A stretch of 64,000 nt of DNA from NCBI GenBank assembly GCA_013399895.1, contig VXBA01001184.1, positions 248,001 to 312,000 on the forward strand, in the 5' to 3' direction. How positions within the stretch are numbered: position 1 is the first letter of the stretch; each line of letters starts with the position of its first letter. The translations under genes and the position numbers were made by a program. Shown here one piece after another: positions 10,389 to 24,300 of this stretch. The DNA is from Serilophus lunatus. Lineage: Eukaryota; Chordata; Aves; Passeriformes; Eurylaimidae. The notes under the pieces are model-generated. The model was not told the origin of the DNA and made no database searches. It saw nothing but the letters and a program-made list of their open reading frames with translations.

Positions 10389-10910
10389 TCTGAAGGAACA
10401 AGTGATAAAGGCATAGTAAATAACTTGGACACTTAGCTGGGAACCATAGCCTAAAATTAAGAGGTTTATAATTCTGCAGCACAATATTAAGTAGGCTTAA
10501 ATGGTAATAAAAAATCAATGTTGCATATTTTTCCAACATGTCACTTGTTTTCCAGTGAAGTCCGAAATTATTAAAGAAGATAAATTATTGTTTGACCAGA
10601 TTAGAACCTCTTTCAGTGGTACCAGAATATTGACGAGAAGAGATGCAGTTATTAGAGAAAGGAATTCTAACAAATAGTCTGTGACTTGGAATACGTGTCC
10701 ATAACCAAAGTGTTCTATATTAAGCTTTTTCCTTCTTTCCCCCTCGCCCTTCACATAAGCAGGAGATAACTTGTAAAATTGTTTTCTATGATTCTATTTT
10801 GGTGCTTGGAGTAGCACACTTTCAAATGATAGCAACCACCACTCAGATGTCTTCTCTGTAATCATTCCTTGTGTGTCAAAACAAACAGATGTCTTGTGTA
10901 CAACTCAGAG

Positions 10911-10946
10911 CTACAATCCTGAGTCTCTGAAGCTCGCTTTGAGCTT
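10911..10946 (-). CDS. terminal coding exon of an unidentified minus-strand gene
   Basis: On the minus strand, a strong acceptor (GAACTTTTCCCTTCAG) is followed by KLKASFRDSGL and a TAG stop (11 codons). It starts in phase 0 and so joins the exon at 11140-11199, which ends in phase 0, to give WRDEFG-KLKASF. The intron between them is 193 bp. The protein would end in a short basic helix. No family recognised. Support comes from the strong acceptor, the phase match and the neighbouring exon; the exon itself is too short to judge by composition. Confidence 0.48.
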   Translation of the reverse strand, partial: KLKASFRDSGL

Positions 10947-11139
10947 CTGAAGGGAAAAGTTCACTTTATTCCCTAGACACCTTGACTGAGACTCTGTTTA
11001 TGGAATGAAATAAAGTGCCCATTAATAGTTAATGACTCCTTCTGTAGTGAAGATATAAACAACATATTTGTAAGAATATAGTTAACATTTCAAAAAGCAA
11101 AAATCCATAAAGGTTAAAAGGACAAAAACTGACGCTTAC

Positions 11140-11199
11140 CCCAAACTCATCCCTCCACTGATGTGATGCTTGGTACTTCTCTGCTTCTTTAGCAAGGCG
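11140..11199 (-). CDS. 60-bp internal coding exon of the minus-strand gene
   Basis: On the minus strand: acceptor CTTTTTTTTTCTTCAG, then exactly 20 codons encoding RLAKEAEKYQASHQWRDEFG, then donor GTAAGCGTC. Both ends are phase 0. The acceptor is one of the best in the window and the peptide is charged and helical, unlike random AT-rich translation. A second frame is also open through the exon but is less protein-like. The preceding exon I can find is 45 kb away (56158-56250, also phase 0), giving GDKVTGPQ-RLAKEAEK; unseen exons could lie between. Product unidentified. Confidence 0.55.
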
Positions 11200-12845
11200 C
11201 TGAAGAAAAAAAAAGAGAGGACAGAAATTTTAGTCTTTACTGATTCTTCACATAGCAAAGCCTTTCTTTTTTAATTTTTTCCTATACATGTTTTCTCCAT
11301 ATAAATGAAAAGGTGCACCATCTCATTTCAAACATGCTATTTTCTGTATTATTTGCTTATTGAAGTACTGTAATCATGCAATATCATTTAAGAATTTCTT
11401 GTTAAATTTAAATTCCAAAAATATCCTGATGAAAATACTTTCTCTTTACATACATTACCTTGCCTTGTATGTATTAATCTATTCTACCATCCAATGAGAA
11501 GTATTGATTAGAATCTTAAAACACTGCATTATAGCCATTTATATCTCTATTATACCATTTAGCTTCAATTATAGAAACTACTGACAGCTCTGTGATTATT
11601 AGGGACCCATAAAAACTGAGTAATTTGGACTGGCTGGAGTCTGGTCCAATGGATTGAATTAGCAGCTGGAGAGAAACAGACATGTTCCTAGAGGGCATTT
11701 TTCCCATTTATATTAATTTGAGAAATCCAGTCTGTACATTTAGCCCCACAGGAAGCAAAGCACAGTGCACAGGAATGATCACATGATGCTCTTTCAAATC
11801 AATCTCTTGTACAGACACATCCATTGGATCGGATGACACGCTCCTCCTCAAACAAAATTTGAAGTCTTTGAAAAAAAACCTGTTTGGAAATGTTTATGAG
11901 AAGCTTACTGTAATTTTGCTTATAGAAGTTGCCAAGGTAATGCGTGTTCTCCAACTGAGCTGCACACAGCATCCTCCATGGCAGCAGCCCTGCAGGCAAG
12001 CACCCATCGCAAAGGCAAGCCAGCTCACTCTGAAAAAGCAGCTACCTGAGGTGGATGTAGTTTCTGTTCACCGAACCAAGTTCTAATTATTGAACAACTT
12101 ACTTTCAGAGCTGAATTATTTTACAGCCCAATAAAAATGTTAACAACTGCTTTTAGGGAATCATAGTCCCTTTCTAACTGACATAGCCTGACTATATCCA
12201 CCAGATAAGTCGGGATGCCAAAGCTTTACTGCGTAACAATAGGTGCATAGTAAGTTTGATGATCCTTTTAATATTCAGACTGATTCCTACAGAAAATGAA
12301 CTGGTGGTCTAAGTCACATTTTCAGCTGAGTCACCTTGTCAGTTCTTGCTAACAACCAAAAGGAATATGACCAGAAAGTTCATGTAAGCCAGAATCACAG
12401 AGATGATGTTGTCAGAACCTCACCTCAGACACAATCAGATTGCAACTGCTGTGTTACCTGATCACCTGAGGGCAGTCTCTCCCAGCTCTAACAACTAACT
12501 GGATGATGCATTTCACAAAGCAGAACTTAGGATCTTTCCTTTTTTTCTTGGTTTGTCATCTTTCTACAAAACCAGAAAAACCTCAACAAACCTGTGTGCT
12601 CTACTGCTACAAAATGTGTCCCCACTCAATTGTTTTATTGTCAATTCAAATGATTCATACCTACCGGCATCTTACAGGCATTGCCCCCTGGAGGTATCTT
12701 CACAGTAACCAAGTACCACATTAACAAAAGGAAAGCTATGGTATAATTTCATACATTAACTAGGAAAAAGCACAGTCCAACTTTTTCTTGACTGCACTGG
12801 ACAAACATCTATAGTATTTTTTTTTTTGTAATATACTAGAAAAAC
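11200..12845. other. start of the long minus-strand intron
   Basis: AT-rich unique sequence. No repeat or exon supported. Small ORFs near 11516-11707, 11799-12086 and 12503-12724 show no family features. Confidence 0.45.
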
Positions 12846-12919
12846 TTAGGTAAAAGGTTGGACTTGATGATCTCTACGGTCTTTTCCAACCTTGTTAATT
12901 CTGTGTGTAATTCTGTGTG
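12846..12919 (+). mobile_element. short CR1 3'-end fragment
   Basis: GGTTGGACTTGATGATCTCT followed by GGTCTTTTCCAACCTTG and a tail of TTCTGTGTG units: the terminal 70 or so bases of a CR1 copy. The rest of the element is absent. Confidence 0.8.
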
Positions 12920-13317
12920 CAGCTTTGTCATCTAATTTCTTCGCTCACTCTATTCAGTTTCCCATCAAAATTTGTGCATGCTCTGTTGAGTTCAAGCTGA
13001 TTAAGCCATGTTTCACCAGACTGTAGCAAAGCAAGACATAACACTTGCTACATGTGTAAATAGCTGCAGTTAACACTGCTCTCAGAGTTCCCTCACACCC
13101 TCCTGCATTGCCTTAAGGTACCCAGGGAACCACAAAAGACAACAGAACCCAAATGCACAAACTGATAGATGGACTGTAAAGAGAAATATATACTGATTAC
13201 TAACATTACTAAGAATTTTGCACAGAAAGAACTGCAGCCACACTTGAAATTCTTCAGTTCTATTGGTAGATTACTGAGCTAATCTACACTGTAAAATTAA
13301 AATGCTTAAAGGAAATT

Positions 13318-13330
13318 AAAAAAAAAAAAA
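13318..13330. repeat. A homopolymer run
   Basis: Thirteen consecutive A bases followed by GTTGTTGTTTTGGG. Not attached to a recognisable retroelement. Confidence 0.8.
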
Positions 13331-13774
13331 GTTGTTGTTTTGGGTTTTTTGTTGCCTCAAATGCAGAAAACTAAGAATGTTGTATTCTTATTCTCCTTAA
13401 GAATTTTTCAGCCACATTTCTGTTAGAACTCCTCCTAACTGCCTAAGCAACCTGCTAAAATAACACTACATAAAATTTCTCATCCCCTTATACGTTAAAA
13501 TAGCTTCCAAAATGTGAGGCTGTCATTTGGGGGTATGAGTACAGAGCTCTGGTAAAGGTAATCAAGCTTATACAAAAGTACAAACAACTAATTTAGAAGC
13601 ATTCATAAATGAGAAAAGAACAGCTGCATAAAAAACCCAAACCAACGCCTTTCTGGACATACACACGAACACAAGCCAGGTCTATGCATACGGACTGTAG
13701 CAACAGCCTGAGATAACTTCTTTATTTCTTCATTACTGCTTAACTGAAGAATCTCTGCATTTTTCTTTGCTAAC

Positions 13775-13789
13775 TTTTTTTTTTTTTTT
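13775..13789. repeat. T homopolymer run
   Basis: Fifteen consecutive T bases followed by GTTCC. Confidence 0.8.
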
Positions 13790-16700
13790 GTTCCAGTTAT
13801 TAGATCAGTTTTTCAAAATTTTAGCTGCAAAGTATCAAACAATTTAGCTGGAATGTATATTTAGGATGTACTTCCTAATGCCCTAGTACCTGTGTCAGAG
13901 ATAGAATTAAAGTCTAGCCAACTTGATATCAACCCAGTATTGTTTTCCCTGAAACAGATCATCTTTGCATCAAAAATTCCCCAAAATGATACACAAATCA
14001 GCAGTTAATATAGTGGCTGTTAGCCAGGATTAAAATAAATCTGTACATTGAGTGGTCACAAGAATACCATATCTGATCTCTCAAAAAAGGGAAAAATATT
14101 TTATTTTCACTTTCTATTACTGGAGCAGAACAATCCTGGGATTCTACAACTGTGTATGTTACCTAGGGAAAAACCTTATAGAACCATCTCCCAGAGACCA
14201 GTGTACTACAGTAATCTGATTAACCAGCTCATCTCCAGCAGAACACTCCTTAGGAACACTTATGTGCAGGCTACCACAAGGACAGAGAAATGGGTGTTTT
14301 ACGGCACCTTAGCTGATAGGAAGCCTGCACCCACAAAACCCAGTATCACTCAATCCTATGTAATAACGTATATTTTCAGGAAAAATAAGAGTATAAAATT
14401 GAAATAGATCTAGATTATAGATATAGGTATAGATATGAATAATGCAGCTAAGGTGTTTGCAGAAGTTTTTCATTTTTGTGCAGGAAGAACATTGCTGCTA
14501 CAGTAACACGGAGCCTAATAACTGAGATGTTCACCCTGGTACAGAGAGAGCTCTGCTACAAGTCAGAGTAAGACATCAAGACTCCCGAGTCAAAAATAGC
14601 CAGAGGGTTAAGCGAACTCAGGTTACCTGTGCCCTCTATTGTGACACAAGGAGAGACTAATTTCTCATCTCTCAAAGAAATCATGCCTGCTTCCTTTTGA
14701 GGTATGCAAATGTCAGGTCTGGCCTTCCCTGTTTTGATGGAAGAGTCTCTGGAGAATGCCAACAGGGAAGCTCCACAACAGCCGGCTGACACCTGGCACC
14801 TCCCATCGTCCCTCTCATTGTAATGAGGGTTTAATATGGCTTCTCTGGCACGGTGACCCACTGCAATTCCCTATAGGTTTCTCCAGCAAATACTAAAATA
14901 TTAAGATTTAAATCTTTATGTTTAAGAAAATGAGCAAAAATGATTTAAAACAAACAGGAAAACCAGTAGTTCTGCATATTAGCTTTTAATAATTTCTTCC
15001 TCCATGCCTCTGTCTTGTGTGCTGTGAAAAGGAAGCTGTGAGGTGTTTGCATGCCTTGAATGAAGCTGTATTTAACAACATCTTTTTGGATACAGAGCAT
15101 GAAAAACAAGACAACACTAAAAATGGAAAAAGGAACAAAACCAACTCACAACAGAAACGTTCTGGCTTTCTTCAGTATATTTAAAGAACTCTACTTTAAA
15201 TAGGGAGAATACAGATTCTCTGACTATGGCAGTGAATTTACTCTGAAGTAGTAGATAAATTGAGAAACCATGACTAGGAGGAGCAGGCTGCAAAGGCTAA
15301 CAGAATGCTGTAACTTCTACTCATGTGCTTTTGGAGGATGCACAACAGCTGTGAGATGGTGCTTCCAAGTAAGGGATCAAAAGAGCTGAGGCCAGATTTA
15401 GCTGGTGTGACTGGCACAGCAGCTGATGTCAAATTTAAGGTGCTTGAAAACACTGTGATTAAACAAGCATTTGTGTAATAAATTTTCCTCAATTAAGCAA
15501 TTATTTATATCACTTTATTTTTTAAATTTTTTTTAATTAATGAGAACTGCTCTCTCTTATTTTCTAAATAGTGTGCAGGATGCATCATTTTCAGGAATTT
15601 TCAGAATGAATAGCCCATCAGTAAAAGAAAAATTATCCCTTGAAAACAGTTACTACACAAAAATAAGTATTTTAAATCAATCTTTGAAGGAGTTAAGAGC
15701 TACCTTCCACTAGATTCCCCTAAATCTTTCAATGAGAACAGTTATCTTTAAAGAAAAACAGCTAATGGAAGGCTAGATAAGCTATATGTGTCATTCACTC
15801 CATCAGTCTATGAATACTTCTTTAACTTTTAAAGGTATTACAAAAGAATACACACACACACATACAAAAATAATAGAAAAGAAAAACAATAGAAAAGAAG
15901 ACCCAGCTGCCTGTCAATCTCAAAACTGTCCATTTTTGAAGGTCTTGTCTCCCATTTCCAAGTGCACATTACTATCTCTGAAAGGCAGCCTTTGATGCAG
16001 CACAGACTGCAAGAGAGAGACCTGAAGAATCTTTATCTGATCTGTAAAGATCAACTCCCTAAAAGGCCTATTCATCTTTCAACCTTCAATTTTTTGAGTA
16101 TATGTCATATTTTTATCTCCTCCTAGCCAGCACAGGATTCTGTCAGCAAATGGCCCAATTACAAGTATATTCACAACAATGAAATAAATCTTTTTTTTTG
16201 TGCCTCACACTCTCCTTTAAGTATTTTATTTGAAAATAATATTCAATTACTTCTTGATATATTAAGCTATTATAAAATGTGGAAGCTTAGAGTTATTAGA
16301 CATCAGTAGCATTGCAAGCTTTGTAAAACACCAAATCCATGGATTTTTTTAGGTCATTTTAAGAAGACATATACCGAGGGAGAATATATCAATATTAACC
16401 TTAAACAGAACAATGTAGAGCATATAATGAACTACAAATCCTGATTTTAAAATATTATACAAATACTAAATTCTATTCATGGCTAAACAGTGTAAAAGCC
16501 ACAAGGAGTATGTGTAGAAGTGGTTTTGGATATAGTTTTCATCTATGTATCTGAAATACAAATATTGTTCCTCCATAGTTGATTATAAAATGCATAAGAA
16601 TTACAAGATGAGGAAGAGGTTTTGTAAGACTCTGATAATGTGTCTGAAGTGACAGTGGAAGATTGATTCAGTTCATTTCACTACAGGTTTAGTACAGACT

Positions 16701-17463
16701 GACAAATTCTAAAGAATTGCATTTTCATCTCAGTAAACTATTACATTCTATATTAAATCAAATTAGAACTATTCTCTTCTGCCTTGATTATACTGTCTTT
16801 ATGTGCTTGGCATGTGTTACATTTTCATAAGAATTCTTGGTAATGAATTGTCCAAATACCCATAAACTACCCTATGCAGAATTTCCTGTTATCCAACTGT
16901 ATAAAATGGTCACTCAGTTTGTCTCAAGAGAGTGTGATTTAAACAAACAACTATAAAACTGGAAGGTCAGTAGCCTTAAAGTGAGCATAGACATGCTAAT
17001 GATAGCAAGACCGTAACACTCACATAAATACACCTGGATTTACTTTTGTTTCTCTTATTTCCATTCTCCTAGTGGAGTATGGAAGGAATTAATAGGAACT
17101 GATTACGCTTTTGCATGTTACTTCTATAAAGATATTTCCTATATGACCTTTTTCACATATGGGCATTCATAATAATTATCACCACGTAAGGTCATCTAGA
17201 TTTGATAAAGCTGAGGCACATCAGTTTGGGCAAGATGATCCCAACCATAAAGCATTGTCTTAGACTGAGCAAAAGATACACCTAATTTTATTGATTTAAA
17301 CTGTAACCATAAGTTTTAATGTTTCCTTCTTCAACTAATTTTGTTTGCTTTTAAAATATTGTGATCACTAACAATGAAGCACATAAGTTTCCATGATTTC
17401 CATTTTTTCCTATAGTCCATTATGCAAATGCCATAATCTTCAGCATAAGTGTAAACAGAAATA

Positions 17464-17502
17464 TTTCTTTCTTTTCTTTCTTTTTTCTTTTTTTTTTCTT
17501 TT
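17464..17502. repeat. pyrimidine tract (TTTC)n
   Basis: T/C-only tract built of TTTC-like units, ending in TTATAG. It resembles a plus-strand splice acceptor, but the strand opposite the proposed host gene and the lack of a convincing exon after it argue for a simple repeat. Confidence 0.75.
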
Positions 17503-20500
17503 ATAGAGCCTAACAGCATGTTTTTATTTTTCAGACTGATTTGCAGACTGGTTTTATTTCATGTATTTACACCACAGAGTCCCGGCCTCTATTCTGGCAT
17601 CTGCTGTGCCACATGCTGGCAATCTGATCTGTGGTCTGTTAATGAGGATATCTGAAGCATATAAGGTCACAGAAAGATTATGTTTATAATTGTTCTCCTA
17701 TATTCTGTATAGAATTCATATGATATATTCGTCAGCTACTCTCTGGGGAGTTTCACTTCTGTCATCTAACACAGCAGCTGAGTCATATTCATATGAAAAA
17801 AGGTTGTATTAGGGGGACTACTGACATTGTGAGACTATACTCTGGATCACAAATAAAAATAACACCTCAAGCTTTGTCTTCTACTTTATAAACAATGAAC
17901 AACAACCTCAAATGTTAGATTTCTTTTTTTTCTAATTCAGCTGTAGATTACAAAAGATAACTTCAATGAAGCAATAAGCAGAAAATTACTTTCTAGATTT
18001 CGTGTGTTTGTCTAATGCATCTCAAGCCATTTTTGCTCTATTTTATTTCATTCTTAATCAGTTTTTCTAACAAGATGACCTCATATCCAACACAAAGCTG
18101 TCATGTTGGCTAAAAAGAAATCCAATGGAAAACCTTTATTATCACCTTCCACATAGATAGAAGACAGGGCTTTAAAGGATTTCTGTATCTGCTAAGAGCT
18201 ACAGTGAAGATCATTCTTTATAATTCAAGACAACCTTTATTCTTATTAATTAAATGAAGAAAGGAAAAATAAGGCTCATTCTCTACAGAGAAATTTTACC
18301 TTCTTGTGGTTTTCCAGATCTAAAGAAAATCAAGCCACTGGTCTAAATAAGATCAGAAATCAATAGGAAATCCAATCTGAACTAGATTACTCGACATTAC
18401 AATATTGCAGGTGAAATTAATGTTTCTTGATGTAACTAATTATATTTAACAGGAAAAAATGAAATAGGGAAATAAGTACATCACATATGTGTTTTTGACA
18501 TCTAAAATCACCTGTCTGACAAAACTACTTTACAGGAAAAGTGAAAAAACATAAAACCAAAAGAACATTGGTAACACTTTTCTACTACATTAAAACAGCC
18601 CTTCTCTAAACTATGAACTAGAAAGAGCTCTTCTATTTCTTCCTTTCTCTTACTTTGTGAATTAAGAATTTAAGTAATGCTAGAAAATTAACAAACAGCA
18701 GGCAAAAGTGACAAAGTGGCAGTACTTCTACTCCTAAAAGAGTGCTGAAAGAATCTTTCAAATACACTATACTAGGATTCTCAGTTAGTTTTAGTAAGAA
18801 CCTAAGGTTCTTCAGATACAGTCAAATGTCCAGTTATAGTAAAACAGCCTTTGTTTTAGTCCTGAAAACAAATCACAAAAGAGCTGGAGCTATATACACC
18901 CCTGAAAATCTGGATAATAAATAACTAAATAAATAAGCTAAACCCCATACATGTGAACTTCTGGAAAAGTGTTACAGCTGGATATGCATTTTCATGAGTG
19001 CATAGCCTGTGGAAATTTTGCAGGGGGTCAAGTACCAGTTTGTAGCTGTCTGAAAATTTACTGGTTTCAGCTCAGCTTGTTCTCTAATGCTCATAATCCT
19101 AAAGTGAAAAGAAACCTTACATGAGCAGTCAGTGGGACAAATGAATCAGAGGTGCAAAGTCATTGCTGGAGGGTGCATTTTGAGTACCAGAGAACAGAAC
19201 AGATCAAATACAGACACAGTGAAGAACAAAGGGAGCACATTCTCTTTTGTGATTGAAGCACCAAGTCCAGTCCATGAGGTATGAAATATCTTGCAAACTT
19301 AATATGGTGCAGTATGAGTGTACAAATTAATTTTGGTCAACTTTCATTAAACAGAAGCCAGCAATGGAGGAAATTCTCATCTGAAGGTAGGGAAGCATCA
19401 TTTCCACATTTATGGGGAGAGGGAGAGAGGAAGGAGGTTCAATTCCCAAGCCAGAATATATTTCAGAATATATTCTATGATGCAATCAGGACATTTGAGA
19501 AGCTGGGTAAGCTTGATACTGCCAAAAATGCTTCAGTAGACAAGGAAATACAATACAGAGAAATGTAGATAAAGGCATGACGAAAAACTATTAGAAGAGC
19601 AAGAAATAGTCTGTCAAATGCATCTTGACATTTAGCAGTGAAATCTTACTAGAATGGTGTATAGAAAGAGCAAAGAACTGCTTCTTTAAGCATAAAATTT
19701 ATACTTCGCTTTTGCAGAGGCTCAAACTCGTTTGAGCTTATTATATTTTCACTCTCATAATTCATATGCCTTAAATGCAAGTCACATTAGTGTTATATTT
19801 TTAAACAGGCCCAAAGTGAAGGACGCAAGATGAAACCATTAGACTGAAATTGCCAGTTGCTCTGACAAATCACAAATTGCATAACACCATCAGCTCCAGC
19901 TCACTGCCTGCCTTAGGAAAGTCTTTCAAGCTTCACTGCTGAGCTAGTAACTTCACAGGCGTGATTAGAAAATAACACCTATATTGAGTAGGTATGCCTT
20001 GTTACCCTGGGGTTTTTTTCAGGTAGTTTCTAGCAACTCAGGGAGAAAAATGCATAAATATATTTTTAGAAATATCAAAATCAATTAGCTTCAAAAAAAA
20101 AAAAATGGTCATAAAATGTCAAGGTAATTTTCCTCTAATTTTTTTTAAAAATAATTCAACTTACATGTAATTCAGCTTGCTTTATGACTCCTTTAATATT
20201 TCCTCAGTAACCATCAAGTAAAAAACCACAAAAACCACAAAAAGCAAATTACAGCCCCTCAATTTAATCATGTTTGCAGATCCATTAAAATCTGACTAGT
20301 ATCCAAATGTAAACATACACACAATTGAAATACACATGCCACTGCCTTATCTAAAAGGGAAAAGTAGGGAAAAGAACACACCAAATAAATACATCTCTGC
20401 AAAATACAAGGAGAAGAAAACATTAATACAAACTGGCATCACTTATGCAATAAAAACGCCAACATAGTCAGTTAATCTTTAATCAAATTGGACATGCCTC

Positions 20501-21334
20501 AGCAAATGCATTTTGTTTCATCATATAATCAAACCAAACAACAAATTTCATAGAATGCTATAGTTTCACATGAGTTTAGTAACAATATTTCAAATTATAT
20601 CAATTTACATTCGATACAAATTAATAACAATATAAAATATTCTATATTAGAAACACCACCTGCAGTATCTGTTTTTGTTTAAAATAATAGCTTCTGCTAC
20701 AATCACCAAAGTGGAGTTCGTCTAGGTAAGAAACACTACGTACAGAGAAGTGTAGTGAGTTCTAGATTTACTCACACTTTGTCTGCTATGAAAGACAGTT
20801 AGATGTAATGCTGTTGTAATCCTAAAAGAAGATTAGAGAGCTGGCAATTGAAAATCTCTGCTGAAGAGACAGCAAATATCTCTTTTGGCCACATCACCAG
20901 AAACAGCATTAAGCTCTCTCAGAGTTGCATAGGTATTTACAGAAAGAAGGGCAAAATTCAGAATTTCCAGAAATAACAAGAGTGAAGCGAGCTCATTATC
21001 ATCTCTTTTCTCTCCAGAATAGGACTGAAATGTTTTATTTAATTTAATTAAGACACATTCATAATTTATAATAAAATTGAAATAGCACTGAAGTCTGCAG
21101 TAGAATTCAGGGGACGGTCCTATGAAGAACACAATTTTATTCGCAACAAAATATAAAGCTTGAATGGTAGACCCAAAGTGTATACTTAAACAAACAAAAC
21201 TCCCTAAACAATCAAAAATACAAAAGAAAACAAACCCACACAACAAAAAAACAGTATCTCCACCTCAATTCTCAGATGAATAAAACAGAATCATGAATTT
21301 GACTTATTACAAGTCTGAAACAATAAATCCACTT

Positions 21335-21370
21335 TATATATATATATGTATATATATATGTATGTATGTA
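21335..21370. repeat. TA / TATG microsatellite
   Basis: Alternating TA runs interrupted by G (TATATATGTATATATATATG) and ending in TATG units. Likely length-polymorphic. Confidence 0.9.
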
Positions 21371-24300
21371 TTTGTTTAAGACTACAGCTGAATAACAAAT
21401 GTAACTTTAACAAGGCATGATAGTGTCTCAACAGCTTTGCATGTCAGGGAAAAAAATAGAGCAGGTGGTAGGCTATAGCTGCTGAATAATCAACTTGATC
21501 TCACCAGCAGTCAGGGGGTGAGTGCCAAGGAAACACGTTACTGTTAGCAACAGCAGAAACGAAACAAGTGATACATTAATACTGCATGCTATTTTCAGGC
21601 AACAACATTTCCCTAATGGAAGTAATTCTAGTCAAAAGAAATAAGAAGTGTTTAAATGTGAGTCCTGGAGAAAACTGAGTATAAAGGAAAATGATGTTCT
21701 TCTGGTAAACCCCAAAAAAGATTTTTTGTTTTCCCAGAGATACCGTGCCAGTCATGACAGCAGAACTGGAAACACACCACTGCTCCTACTCCTGGCTTTG
21801 ACCTGGGCTAACAGGACACCCAAAGCTCCTTCCTTTTTTTCTAATTGAGTAGAGTGTAAAAACAATGCTGCTTCTAAAATTTCCCATATATCTTTCAAAA
21901 GAAATATTGCACTCCCAACGTTCTCTCTCTTTTGGACAGGTTCAAGTTCTAACTTTCAAGTATAGTCATGTCAATTTTGGAGGACAATTCACATCCTTTG
22001 TTAGTAATTCCTTTTCTGTAATTGACTACACAGGATTTACCATGTTCCTACCCTCCAACACAAAATTCTTTCAGATTTAATGTAAAATACCTTTAAAATT
22101 AAAAGGTAAAAAAATTAGCCTTTCCATGCATTCTTGTGATTTTTTTTCTCTGCAGCATCTTCGGTCATGTGTATGCATTATATTGGGCAATCTATTACCT
22201 TTTTGTTCCAGGCAGCACAGTGCATTTCTGGGCATTCTTGTAAATATAAAACAATGCAGCCTGATCAAGGTATACCATGACCATCATATTTCTGCACTAT
22301 AAGATCTTTTTAATGGACTTATGTCTGAAAATACTCTTTTTCATCTTAAAAACCACAGTTTTAAAACTAATGTGTATTTTCTTGGCTACAGAAGTATTAA
22401 ATAACATTTCACATCCACTGTTAAGTAAATATTGTTAATTGTCCATAAGATTTATCATCTGGGTGAATCCATTGTATTTTTATTTCAGTTATTTTCCTCC
22501 TTTTTATGATTGTATATATGACCTATATATATGTGTTAAAAATGTATTTGATTGACTGTCCTAGTGAGTAATGTAAATGCTTGAATCAACATTCAAATTA
22601 TAATTTCCTTCCAATCTTTATGAAAAGAAAAATATAATCAAATTATTTTGCGTGTTACCCTCACAGGCGACATATTTGAGAACTACTACAAGCAGCTTGG
22701 GTTTATGTATGATGACTTCCACTAAAAGGTGTTTAATTAGGATGTCTCACACTTTTCTTTGTATGAAAATCTAATTGCCACCTTCTAGCTCAAAGAACAC
22801 AATCAAGAAGCATTATCCCATCTCAAAACTGCTTAAGTGTATTCCTCATGTCACTTTCACATCTGGTGTTATTTTAGTTTATTTTTCAGTCTTTTATGCT
22901 TCTATTCTATAAAGGTAATATATTGAACCTTAGGAACAAATTAGCACCCACCAAAAAGTGTGTTTTATTTCAGCTAGAGCTACTTACAGAAAAGCATCAT
23001 CAGAATCAAACTGTGAATAGCAGAAAGATATAAGAAAAAGCTAAGACATAATTATAAAGCCAGGCTGGATGTTTGATGTAGCTAACTCAGTATGATGCAG
23101 TTGACCGCAGTTGATCCAAGTTGCACTTAACAACCCATAGATCCTGCCCCTGTCTTAGTGTTGAATTCAAATTTCTTCTTAAGGCCTTCCTTGCTTCTCT
23201 TGAGGTACCATCTCATGATTTGCACCAGTGCTTCCCAGATATAATTGTGCCTATGTCTGGGTTTTTTTGCTAAATATGAAAAAAGCTAGTTCATTAAAAA
23301 GTAGAACATATAGGAAAGAAGCATTTTCCTCTCATTTCAGGCAATACCTTGAAATGTTCACAAAAGGTGTCCAAGAAGATCCAGTCAACCCAGAACACTC
23401 AATCTTACCAAACAAGAATTTCACTTCACAACATTTAAATAAAATGAAGGCCTTGTTAAACTGAATGTTTTCCCTGGTTGATGTAACAGTTTCAAAATAA
23501 TTATGTGTATTTCAGTGGAGGGGATTCTGGCCAATCATCTTATGTATTTCATGTGCAATCAGAAAGGAATTTGCATTGGATAGGTATTTATGCACTTAGT
23601 CTTGGATACAAAGAGCTACTTATGGAATTTTTTGAGCATTAACATTAGCATTGGGCTAAGAGCTGAATCTTCAATACATAGTGAAATCATCAGTATATGT
23701 TTTAGTATAACCCTCCCCACTTTAGCACAAATCTAGTCAAAAGTCTCAAGAAGAAAATATGTTCCAGTTTGGAACAGAAGGTTATGTTTCCCAAAAATAC
23801 TTGAAGTCTTTAGTTTTCAAATATGAAGTTTCTAGGTACAGCACATTTGACAACGTCATAGAAATACTGCTCTTCCTTATTTTTGAACAATCAAGTTGTC
23901 AGATTTAAGTGGAATCTACGACTTTGTAACAAAATCTGCTCAGTCAGTAGTAGCTTATTAAACAGATTCAGGTTTGTTTAGGTTTTGCTGTTGGTTATGT
24001 TCATAGCTCTACTCAGATGATACTGTGAATCCTAAGCAAAGTTAAGTTACAGGTACATCGTCTGTGATGGGGATGAAAGGCAAATCTGAGAAGCTGCAGC
24101 ACAAGACACTCATGCCCTACTTGCCCTAGAGGTCCAGGAAACTTACAAAAATCAAGCGGCATTTATTAGAATTATATGGCATTCACAGACAATTTAATCC
24201 AAGTCCAAATATACTCTTTCCCAAAAATCTGTCCTAAGCAGAATCTCCATGGTTTTAGTCAGAGGTATAAACATTTCTTACTACCTCAAACAGATGAGAT

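Noticed and set aside
17464..17700. Plus-strand exon after the pyrimidine tract ending TTATAG
   Set aside because: The tract is a simple repeat, the following frame has no donor in phase, and the strand is opposite to the proposed host gene.
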